DNA of 64,000 nucleotides, from assembly GCA_030830965.1 (NCBI GenBank), contig JAURLX010000030.1, positions 1-64,000 of the forward strand, read 5' to 3'. A model generated the notes under the pieces. That model saw only the letters and a program-made list of their open reading frames with translations, was not told the DNA's origin and ran no database searches. This stretch comes from Verrucomicrobiota bacterium. Lineage in GTDB: Bacteria; Verrucomicrobiota; Verrucomicrobiia; Opitutales; UBA953. Of this stretch, positions 1 to 8,148 are shown piece after piece. Position 1 is the first letter of the stretch, and each line of letters opens with the position of its first letter. The translations under genes were made by a program, and so were the position numbers.

Positions 1-1701
<1,701 letters not shown>

Positions 1702-2577
1702 TCAGGGCCGGGCGAGGAAGTCGGCGGCAGCCTTGATTCCAGGCTCTCCTGCATCCTCGAGGACATAGTGTCCGGCATCTGCAAATAGCCGCTCCTGGGC
1801 CGCCGGGAAACGCTCCCTGAAGCCCTGTAGAAAAGTCCGGTCGAAGCAGAAATCCTTCAGTCCCCAGCAAAGCAGCATGGGGTGGCGCGACAGGGAGGGC
1901 AGTCCGCGTTCGATCTCGTCCAAAGCCGGCCAAGACGGGTGAGAGCGCTCCATCGGGATATCCGCGACGAAATCGGCCACGGAACGGCGATCAGCCCAGT
2001 TTCGATATGGCGCCAGAAAACCCTCCCGAACGGCGGACGGAAGAGTGTGCCGGACCGCCATACTGACGGAAGGGCCCGCGAACGCGTCAAGGCCCTGCAC
2101 GAGGAAGCGGCCGAGGACAGGGATCCGGCAGACGGCGATGGAAGCAGGGATGCGGTCCGACCGGAACGCCGAGGTATTGGTGACCAATATGCGGCCGACC
2201 TTGCCGGGACGGCGCACCGCGACGCCGAATCCGATCGCTCCGCCCCAGTCGTGGACGCCGAGGTCGAAGCCGTCCACGCCGAGGGCGTCCAGCAGACGCT
2301 CGACATCACGGATGCGGTCGTTGAGCCGGAGAAACACGCCGGGCCTCGCCGACAGACCCATGCCCACGTGGTCCGGCGCGATGACGCGCCGGCCGCGCGC
2401 GACGAGCTCCCGGACCAAGTCTCGCCAGAGGAACGACCAGCTGGGGTTGCCGTGCAGGAGCAGGACCGGTCGGCCGGCGCGCGGACCTTCGTCGAGGTAG
2501 CTCATGCGGCCCGAGGGCGCAGCAAACTGCCGCGGGGCGAACGGATAGAGGGCGCGGACTGCGGGACCGAGTTCCAT
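1702..2577 (-). CDS. oleB: OleB-like alpha/beta hydrolase (beta-lactone decarboxylase / haloalkane dehalogenase fold)
   Basis: This is a 291-residue alpha/beta hydrolase. It has the oxyanion motif LHGNPSWSF (residues 41-49), the nucleophile elbow HDWGG with Asp110, and a C-terminal catalytic His near 270 (GHYVLEDAGE). The segment CWGLKDFCFD is typical of OleB, which decarboxylates cis-beta-lactones to long-chain olefins in head-to-head hydrocarbon synthesis. Haloalkane dehalogenases share the fold, so the call rests partly on position: it starts 3 bp after the oleA-like gene ends. It is the last gene of the fabZ-fabI-oleA-oleB operon. No OleC or OleD partner lies nearby. Confidence 0.75.
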   Translation of the reverse strand: MELGPAVRALYPFAPRQFAAPSGRMSYLDEGPRAGRPVLLLHGNPSWSFLWRDLVRELVARGRRVIAPDHVGMGLSARPGVFLRLNDRIRDVERLLDALGVDGFDLGVHDWGGAIGFGVAVRRPGKVGRILVTNTSAFRSDRIPASIAVCRIPVLGRFLVQGLDAFAGPSVSMAVRHTLPSAVREGFLAPYRNWADRRSVADFVADIPMERSHPSWPALDEIERGLPSLSRHPMLLCWGLKDFCFDRTFLQGFRERFPAAQERLFADAGHYVLEDAGEPGIKAAADFLARP

Positions 2578-2580
2578 GGT

Positions 2581-3615
2581 TCAGCACTCCACCGCGAGCA
2601 TCAGGCTGGCGAGTCCGCTCCCGATGCCCAGCAGCGCGACCTTCTCGCCGCGCCGGATGCGTCCGTCGGCAAGCGCCAGCGCGAACGTCGCGGGCAGGGA
2701 GGCCGAGCCTACATTGCCGAGCACGTCGAAGCTGCGACAGTCCCGGGCCGGGTCCAGCCCGAGCGACTCGAAGAGAAGCGCGGAGTGCCGGCGGCCCACC
2801 TGGTGGGTGACCACGCGGTCGGGCGTGGCCGCTTCCCAGCCAGTGGCGGCGCGGAAGCGCCCCCAGCAGCGTCCGGCAAGGGCGACGCCCGCCGCGAGGA
2901 GCGCCTCGGAGTCCGTGCGCATGTCGAGCTCGTCGGAGGCCGTGTCCCCTTCGCAGAGGCCGTTGGCGGACGAGTCCGTCTCGGCGGCGCCGCCCAGGAG
3001 CCGCACCGCGCCGGGGCCGGCCAGGTCCTCGTGACAGACCACGGCGGCCGCGGCGCCGGCGCCGATGGTGAGGTTGGCGAAGTAGGGCTTGATCGTTTCG
3101 CGTGTGAGCGTGGCATCCTCGTTGAGCAACCGCACGGTGCGCTCGACGAGCGGACGGCCGTCCTCCCCGGCGCAGACAAGCGCACGGCGGATCTGGCCCG
3201 ACTCCACCAGGCCGGCGGCGAGCACGACGGCGTTGAGCCAGCCGAGGCAGGCGTTGGACACATCGAGGATCTGCGCCTGCGGCCCGAGCCCCAGCAACCC
3301 GTGCACATAGGCAGCCGTCGAGGGCTCGAGCCGATCGCGGCAGACCGAGGCGTGGATGAGCAGGTCGATGTCGCCCGGCCCCGTCCCCGCGGCGGCCATG
3401 GCCCTGCGTCCTGCGGCGGCCGACGCGGCCGAGGGACGCACCGCGGAGGGCCAGAAACGTCGCTCACGGATGCCGGTCATCAGCTCGAGCCGCCCCTCGG
3501 GGAGCCGCAGGCGGGCATAGAGCGGGGCCAGACGCGACTCGAGGTCCGCGGAAGTCCAGACCTCGGGAGGCAGCTCGGCCGTGAGGCCGCAGATCACGGT
3601 CCGTCCGAAGCGCAC
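2581..3615 (-). CDS. oleA: OleA-like thiolase (3-oxoacyl-ACP synthase III superfamily)
   Basis: OleA joins two fatty acyl-CoAs by Claisen condensation to a beta-keto acid. This 344-residue protein has the thiolase-fold triad Cys123 (LDVSNACLGWLN), His272 (THQVGRRH) and Asn302 (LGNVGSASLP). It also has the OleA-type CRDRLEPSTA segment, whose Glu97 matches the glutamate used as base in OleA rather than in FabH. The C-terminal GIGSGLASLML is also OleA-like. The start is GTG at 3615, one base after the fabI stop, so translation is probably coupled. FabH is the alternative, but the LEPSTA motif and the oleB neighbour favour OleA. Confidence 0.8.
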   Translation of the reverse strand: MRFGRTVICGLTAELPPEVWTSADLESRLAPLYARLRLPEGRLELMTGIRERRFWPSAVRPSAASAAAGRRAMAAAGTGPGDIDLLIHASVCRDRLEPSTAAYVHGLLGLGPQAQILDVSNACLGWLNAVVLAAGLVESGQIRRALVCAGEDGRPLVERTVRLLNEDATLTRETIKPYFANLTIGAGAAAAVVCHEDLAGPGAVRLLGGAAETDSSANGLCEGDTASDELDMRTDSEALLAAGVALAGRCWGRFRAATGWEAATPDRVVTHQVGRRHSALLFESLGLDPARDCRSFDVLGNVGSASLPATFALALADGRIRRGEKVALLGIGSGLASLMLAVEC

Positions 3616-3616
3616 G

Positions 3617-4417
3617 TCAGGGCATCCGGTTCGAGGCCCGGACCAGTTCCTCGTCGAAGAAGTTCCAGCCCATGCCGGCGTCGACGACCAGGCCCTGCCC
3701 GTTGACGCCGCTCGAACGGGGCGAGAGTAGCCAGACCGCGGCGTCGGCGACCTCCTGCGTCTTCAGCGCCTCCTTGCGGAAGGTCATCTTCTCCGCGTGT
3801 AGGTAATTGTCGAGGTATCCGGGGATGCCCGCGCTCGCGCTGGTCTTGAGCGGCCCGGCGTTGACCGTGTTGAAACGCACGCGCGTGTCGGCCGAGAAAG
3901 ACTTGGCGAGGAAGCGCGACGCAGACTCGAGGGCGGCCTTGATTGGCGACATGTAACCGTAGCTGGAGGCCGTCACCTGGGAGGAGATGCCGACCGAGAC
4001 GACCGAAGCGTCCGGCCGGAGGCCGGGCTTGAGCGCGCGGGCGAGCTCGACCAGCGAGAAGCAGGAGACTGCGGTGGCCTGGAGGAAGTCCTGGCGCACG
4101 GTCCCGTGGAAGGGCTGAAGCCCCTTGGAATAGTTGGCGAAGGCCACGCTGTGCAGGAAGCCGTCGATCGGCCCATGGTCGCGGATCACGGTCTCGGCTA
4201 GGGAGGCCGTCTGGTCCTCGTGCTCGAGGTCGCAGAGATGGACTGCACGGCCTTCGAGCAGGCCCTTGAGCGAATCCAGCCGCGCCTGGCTGCGCACCGA
4301 GTAGACCACCTTGGCGCCCTCGGCCTCAAGGGTGCGGGCGACGTGCCAGGCGACCGACTTGCGGTTGGCGACGCCGGTGACGAGGTAGGTGCGGCCCTGG
4401 ATGCCGAGGAAGGACAT
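3617..4417 (-). CDS. fabI: Enoyl-ACP reductase I (FabI-like SDR)
   Basis: This 266-residue short-chain dehydrogenase is most like FabI, which reduces enoyl-ACP with NAD(P)H in the last step of fatty-acid elongation. An N-terminal nucleotide-binding motif reads LVTGVANRKSVAW. The Y-x6-K motif is Tyr153/Lys160 (SYGYMSPIK), and the substrate loop reads AGPLKTSASAGIPGY. The second tyrosine that FabI usually carries about ten residues before the catalytic one is not evident (GISSQ there). It could therefore be a divergent FabI or a related SDR tuned to unusual acyl chains. It sits 2 bp after fabZ and 1 bp before oleA, clearly in one operon. Confidence 0.8.
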   Translation of the reverse strand: MSFLGIQGRTYLVTGVANRKSVAWHVARTLEAEGAKVVYSVRSQARLDSLKGLLEGRAVHLCDLEHEDQTASLAETVIRDHGPIDGFLHSVAFANYSKGLQPFHGTVRQDFLQATAVSCFSLVELARALKPGLRPDASVVSVGISSQVTASSYGYMSPIKAALESASRFLAKSFSADTRVRFNTVNAGPLKTSASAGIPGYLDNYLHAEKMTFRKEALKTQEVADAAVWLLSPRSSGVNGQGLVVDAGMGWNFFDEELVRASNRMP

Positions 4418-4419
4418 GT

Positions 4420-4860
4420 TCAGGCGGGCTTGTCGACAAGGGCGAGGGCGAAGCGGATCGTCAGGACGGCCTTGCCGTCGCGGCGGACGACGCCGGTCAT
4501 GAAATGGAACTGCTGCATGGTCTCGGCATGCTTCACCTCGATCGAGACGGTGTCCCCCGGAAGGACCATGCCCTTGAACTTGGCCTCCTCGATGCGGCAG
4601 AGCACGGGCGTGCGGCCCTCGGCCGTACCCCCCTCGGAGAGAAGCTTCCTCGTGAGGTAGATCGCACCGGCCTGGAAGACCGACTCGCAGAGGAGCACGC
4701 CAGGGGTGATGGGGTTGCCCGGATAATGTCCCCCGTAGAACGGCTCGTCGGGCCGGAAAGTGCGGGTGCAGGTCGCACCGTCGGCCCGCACCTCATCCAC
4801 CCGGTCCAGGAAGAGGAAAGGAGGGCGGTGAGGGATGGTCGCGAGGACTTCCGTCAGCAT
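4420..4860 (-). CDS. fabZ: 3-hydroxyacyl-ACP dehydratase (FabZ-like hotdog fold)
   Basis: This 146-residue single-domain hotdog dehydratase removes water from 3-hydroxyacyl-ACP. The active-site helix region GGHYPGNPITPGVLLCES carries His45 and Glu59, matching FabZ HFPGxPVMPG...E. The N-terminus IPHRPPFLFLDRV is the typical FabZ opening. It is the first gene of a four-gene operon with a FabI-like reductase, oleA and oleB. Together with the 93-bp upstream gap this suggests that a promoter lies between it and the divergent peroxiredoxin gene. It may supply acyl chains for OleA or be the housekeeping dehydratase. Confidence 0.85.
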   Translation of the reverse strand: MLTEVLATIPHRPPFLFLDRVDEVRADGATCTRTFRPDEPFYGGHYPGNPITPGVLLCESVFQAGAIYLTRKLLSEGGTAEGRTPVLCRIEEAKFKGMVLPGDTVSIEVKHAETMQQFHFMTGVVRRDGKAVLTIRFALALVDKPA

Positions 4861-4953
4861 AAGGAATTACTGGTCCCCCGGGGGGCGGCTAGCGACACGA
4901 AAACACGTCGGCCGGCGTTTGCCTTTTCCGGGGGAAGCGGGCAACCTCCCGGC

Positions 4954-5466
4954 ATGCGCAACCTCCTCTCCGCCATGCTGCTGACCGCCCTCCCCCTCTT
5001 CGGCTTCGGCGCCGAAAAACTCGCCGTGGGCGCCGCCCTGCCGGCGGTCACCGTCAACGACCAAGACGGCAAGCCGGTCGACCTAGCCAAGGAAGGTGCC
5101 AAAGGATACCTCCTCGTCTACTTCTACCCCAAGGCCAAGACCGGCGGCTGCACCAAGCAGGGATGCTCGCTGCGCGACGGCTGGGCCGACCTCCAGAAGG
5201 CCGGCGTCCAGGTGCTGGGCGTGAGCACTGACGGCGAAAAGCTCCAGAAGGAGTTCAAGGAGGAGCAGAAGTTCCCGTTCCGGCTGCTGGCCGACAAGGA
5301 CAAGAAGGTCACCGAAGCCTTCGGCGTGAAGAACATCACGGGGCTCTTCGCCAGCCGGACCGCCTTCCTTTTCAAGGACGGCACGTGCGTCTACGCCGAC
5401 CACAAGGGGCACACCTCCGACCAGGCCCAGGTGGTGCTGGAGTTCCTGAAGTCGGCCAACAAGTGA
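4954..5466 (+). CDS. Secreted peroxiredoxin of the PrxQ/BCP type
   Basis: This is a 170-residue thiol peroxidase that reduces H2O2 and organic peroxides. The peroxidatic motif TGGCTKQGCSLRD carries two cysteines five residues apart, the atypical 2-Cys arrangement of PrxQ/BCP. The N-terminus MRNLLSAMLLTALPLFGFGA is a signal peptide cleaved near residue 20, so the enzyme acts in the periplasm. The ATG at 4954 was chosen because it begins exactly at this signal; the frame is open further upstream, but that part overlaps fabZ antisense. It stands alone, divergent from the fabZ operon and convergent with prs. Confidence 0.9.
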   Translation: MRNLLSAMLLTALPLFGFGAEKLAVGAALPAVTVNDQDGKPVDLAKEGAKGYLLVYFYPKAKTGGCTKQGCSLRDGWADLQKAGVQVLGVSTDGEKLQKEFKEEQKFPFRLLADKDKKVTEAFGVKNITGLFASRTAFLFKDGTCVYADHKGHTSDQAQVVLEFLKSANK

Positions 5467-5490
5467 CCTGGCGGCCGAGCCGGCCCGAGG

Positions 5491-6441
5491 TCAGTGCCCC
5501 TTGATGGGGAACAGGTCCGTGACGCTGCTGTTACCGTGGATGCGGCGGATCGCGTCCGCCAGCAGCGGCGCGATGGAGAGCACGGTGATGGGCAGACCTC
5601 GGGTCTCGATGGGCACGGAGTTGGTCGTGATCACCTCGTCGATGTGCCCGGTGCGCAGACGGTCGTAGGCGATCTCCTGGATCATGCAGTGCGAGACCAC
5701 CGCACGGACCGAACGCGCCCCGTTCTTCTTGAGCAGCTCGGCGGCGGCGACGAGCGTGCCGGCGGTCTCCGTCATGTCGTCGACCAGGATGATGTCGCGC
5801 CCGTCGACCTCGCCCACCAGGCTGGTGGCCTGCACGGTGGTGGCGCTGGTGCGCCGCTTGGCGACGAATCCGTAGGGAAGGCCGAGCATGTCGGCCACCG
5901 CGGCGGCGTACTTGAGGCCGCCGACGTCGGGCGAGAAGACCGTGGCCTCGCGGATCCACGGCTTGTTACGGACGTAGGCGTAGAACACCGGCGAGGCGTA
6001 GAGGTGGTCGACGGGGATGTCGAAGAACCCCTGAATCTGCTGCGCATGCAGGTCGACGGTCAGGACGCGGCTCGCGCCGGCGGCGGTGAGCAGGTTGGCG
6101 ACGAGCTTGGCCGTGATCGGCACCCGCGGCTTGTCCTTGCGGTCCTGACGCGCGTAGCCGAAGAACGGGATGACGGCCGTGATGCGGGCGGCGGAGGCGC
6201 GGCGCATGGCGTCGATCATGATGAGCAGCTCCATGATCCGGTCGTTGGCCGGCGCGCAGGTGGGCTGCACGACGTAGACGTCGGAACCGCGGATGTTCTC
6301 GTTGATCTGGACGAAGGTCTCTCCGTCCGGAAAACGGTTCACGGTGGCCGAGCCGAGCGGCGCCCCGAGGTGCTCGCAGATCTCACGGGCGAGGCCGGGA
6401 TTGGCGTTGCCGGAGAAAACCTTCATGGCGGGCAGTGTCAT
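5491..6441 (-). CDS. prs: Ribose-phosphate pyrophosphokinase
   Basis: This enzyme makes PRPP from ribose 5-phosphate and ATP for nucleotide, histidine and tryptophan synthesis. The length (316 residues) is normal for class I. Visible motifs are FSGNANPGLAREI at the N-terminus, FGYARQDRK, the metal-binding DLHAQQIQGFF and the PRPP loop IILVDDMTETAGTL, where many family members read DDMIDTAGT. The start overlaps the lpxD stop by 4 bp (ATGA), so it is translated with the envelope genes upstream. It is the last gene of the long minus-strand run. Confidence 0.95.
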   Translation of the reverse strand: MTLPAMKVFSGNANPGLAREICEHLGAPLGSATVNRFPDGETFVQINENIRGSDVYVVQPTCAPANDRIMELLIMIDAMRRASAARITAVIPFFGYARQDRKDKPRVPITAKLVANLLTAAGASRVLTVDLHAQQIQGFFDIPVDHLYASPVFYAYVRNKPWIREATVFSPDVGGLKYAAAVADMLGLPYGFVAKRRTSATTVQATSLVGEVDGRDIILVDDMTETAGTLVAAAELLKKNGARSVRAVVSHCMIQEIAYDRLRTGHIDEVITTNSVPIETRGLPITVLSIAPLLADAIRRIHGNSSVTDLFPIKGH

Positions 6442-7490
6442 CGTGCGTCCTTGGCAAGAGAGTCCAACGCGGCGGCCAGCGAATCAACCTTTTTGAACAG
6501 ATCGGGCAGGCGACGGGAAAGCACCACCAGCCGGCGCTCGAGGCCGAGCGGCTGGGCCGGGGTGCCGTTGACGAATTCGTCCGAGGGGACGTCCGACAGC
6601 ACGGCCGACTGGGCGCCCACCCGCACGCGGTCCCCGACGTTCAGATGACCGCCGACGCCAGACTGGCCCCCGAACACGCAACGGTCGCCAATCACCGAGC
6701 TGCCCGCGATGCCGACCTGGGCGGCGATCATGCACTGGGCACCGATGCGCACGTTGTGGGCGACCTGGACGAGGTTGTCGATCTTGGTGCCCCTGCCCAC
6801 CACCGTCCGGCTAAAGCGCGCCCGGTCGAGGGTGGAGTTGGCGCCCACCTCGACGTCGTCCTCGAGCACGACGATTCCCACCTGGGGGAGCCGGCGCACC
6901 TCGTCGCCGATGACCTCGTAGCCGAAACCCTCGGAGCCGACGACCACGCCTGGCTGCAGGCGGCAGCGGGCGCCGATGACGCAGTAGTCGCCGACGATGA
7001 CGCGCGGCCGCAGCCAGGATCCGGCGCCGACGGAGGCGTCCCGGCCGACATGGACGGACGCCTCCAGCACAACGTCGGCGGCGATACGGGCGCCCGCCTC
7101 GATGACACAGAGGGGACCGACGTGCGCCCCGGGGGACACGGAAGCGGCGGGCGAGACGACCGCAGTCGGGTGGACGCCCGACGCCGGACGGGGCCAGAGG
7201 GACGACTCGATGACCGAGCACAGCAGCGCCAGGGCGTAGGAGGGGTTCTCGACGCGGAGAAACACCTGCCCCCCGGAAGGCCGGCCCTCGAAGCCCTTCG
7301 GCACCAGGATCACCCCGGCCCGGGAGCCGGCGACTTCGGCGGCGTATCGGGGATTGCCGAGAAAAGAAAGGTCGTCAGGCCCGGCCTCGGACAAGGACGC
7401 AACCCCGGTGACAGGGCCCGCACGCACGCCCTCGGCCGAGGCGGCCCCCACATGAAGGACGAGCTGCTCGAGCGTGAAGGAGACGGCCAT
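6438..7490 (-). CDS. lpxD: UDP-3-O-(3-hydroxyacyl)glucosamine N-acyltransferase
   Basis: LpxD adds the second 3-hydroxyacyl chain in lipid A synthesis. The 350-residue protein has an N-terminal uridine-binding domain (residues 1-110, with LSFLGNPRYAAE) followed by hexapeptide repeats of a left-handed beta helix (for example IGARCRLQPGVVVGSEGFGYE). The catalytic His lies in VAHNVRIGAQC. A C-terminal helix follows. It is preceded by ompH and bamA and overlaps prs, the common bamA-ompH-lpxD envelope order. It shows that the organism makes lipopolysaccharide. Confidence 0.95.
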   Translation of the reverse strand: MAVSFTLEQLVLHVGAASAEGVRAGPVTGVASLSEAGPDDLSFLGNPRYAAEVAGSRAGVILVPKGFEGRPSGGQVFLRVENPSYALALLCSVIESSLWPRPASGVHPTAVVSPAASVSPGAHVGPLCVIEAGARIAADVVLEASVHVGRDASVGAGSWLRPRVIVGDYCVIGARCRLQPGVVVGSEGFGYEVIGDEVRRLPQVGIVVLEDDVEVGANSTLDRARFSRTVVGRGTKIDNLVQVAHNVRIGAQCMIAAQVGIAGSSVIGDRCVFGGQSGVGGHLNVGDRVRVGAQSAVLSDVPSDEFVNGTPAQPLGLERRLVVLSRRLPDLFKKVDSLAAALDSLAKDAR

Positions 7491-7503
7491 GTCCCTAAAG
7501 CAG

Positions 7504-7526
7504 GCGCCCCTGTCAGGCAGGGGCGC
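7504..7526 (-). terminator. Intra-operon hairpin between ompH and lpxD
   Basis: The perfect 9-bp stem GCGCCCCTG / CAGGGGCGC with a 5-nt loop fills the 41-bp gap between ompH and lpxD. No T-run follows on the minus strand, so it is more likely a processing or attenuation element that sets the ompH/lpxD ratio than a full terminator. Confidence 0.4.
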
Positions 7527-7531
7527 GGAGG

Positions 7532-8104
7532 TTACTTGGCGGCGGGCGCCGGAGCGGGCGCCGGGAGGACGGACTTGTAGCCGTCATTGAGGGCCTTGAT
7601 CACGTCGGCCGTGATGTCGAGGGTCGACTCGGAGAAGAAGGTCACGGCCTTGGGGACGACAAGCTGGAGGCCTTTCTCCTTGGCGAGCTTCTCGGACTGG
7701 ACACGTACGTCGGAGACGACCTGGCGCTCCATCTCCTGCAGGCGCTGCTGGATCGTCGCCTGGGCGGACTGGACGAACTGGACGTACTCGTTCTGGCGCT
7801 GCTGGAAAGCGCCCTGCTTGATCTGCGCCTCGGACTGGAGGGAGCGCTTGCCCGCGTCGTTGAGGATGGGGTCCTGGGAGCGCTTGACGGTGCTGTCGAA
7901 GTCGGCCTTGAGGGCCTGGAGCTCCTTCTCCCGCTCGGCGACGGCCTCGCGGGTGGACTGCACGGACTTGTCGATGCCGGCCTTGGTCTCGACGGCCTTG
8001 TTGTACTTGGCCATGACCTCGACGACGTCGACGACGCCCACGTTGGGGGCGGCGGCGAAAACCGGGGCGGTGGCGAGCAGGATGAGGGCTGACAGTGTCT
8101 TCAT
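7532..8104 (-). CDS. OmpH/Skp-family periplasmic chaperone
   Basis: This 190-residue protein has a signal peptide MKTLSALILLATAPVFA and a mature part made largely of one long charged coiled coil (roughly residues 35-145), the tentacle architecture of Skp. Skp binds unfolded outer-membrane proteins and hands them to BamA. A short C-terminal Ala/Pro tail (VLPAPAPAPAAK) is added. The ATG at 8104 was chosen because it opens the signal peptide; the upstream in-frame part overlaps bamA. It lies 44 bp after bamA, the classical pairing. Confidence 0.9.
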   Translation of the reverse strand: MKTLSALILLATAPVFAAAPNVGVVDVVEVMAKYNKAVETKAGIDKSVQSTREAVAEREKELQALKADFDSTVKRSQDPILNDAGKRSLQSEAQIKQGAFQQRQNEYVQFVQSAQATIQQRLQEMERQVVSDVRVQSEKLAKEKGLQLVVPKAVTFFSESTLDITADVIKALNDGYKSVLPAPAPAPAAK

Positions 8105-8148
8105 GATGATGTGTGGTTTAAGAAGGCCTCGACGGGGGCGGTTGGCAA

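Noticed and set aside
1882-3705. A 607-codon open frame opposite the ole genes
   Set aside because: It runs antisense through oleB and oleA, both with intact active sites, and its product is low-complexity and highly charged.
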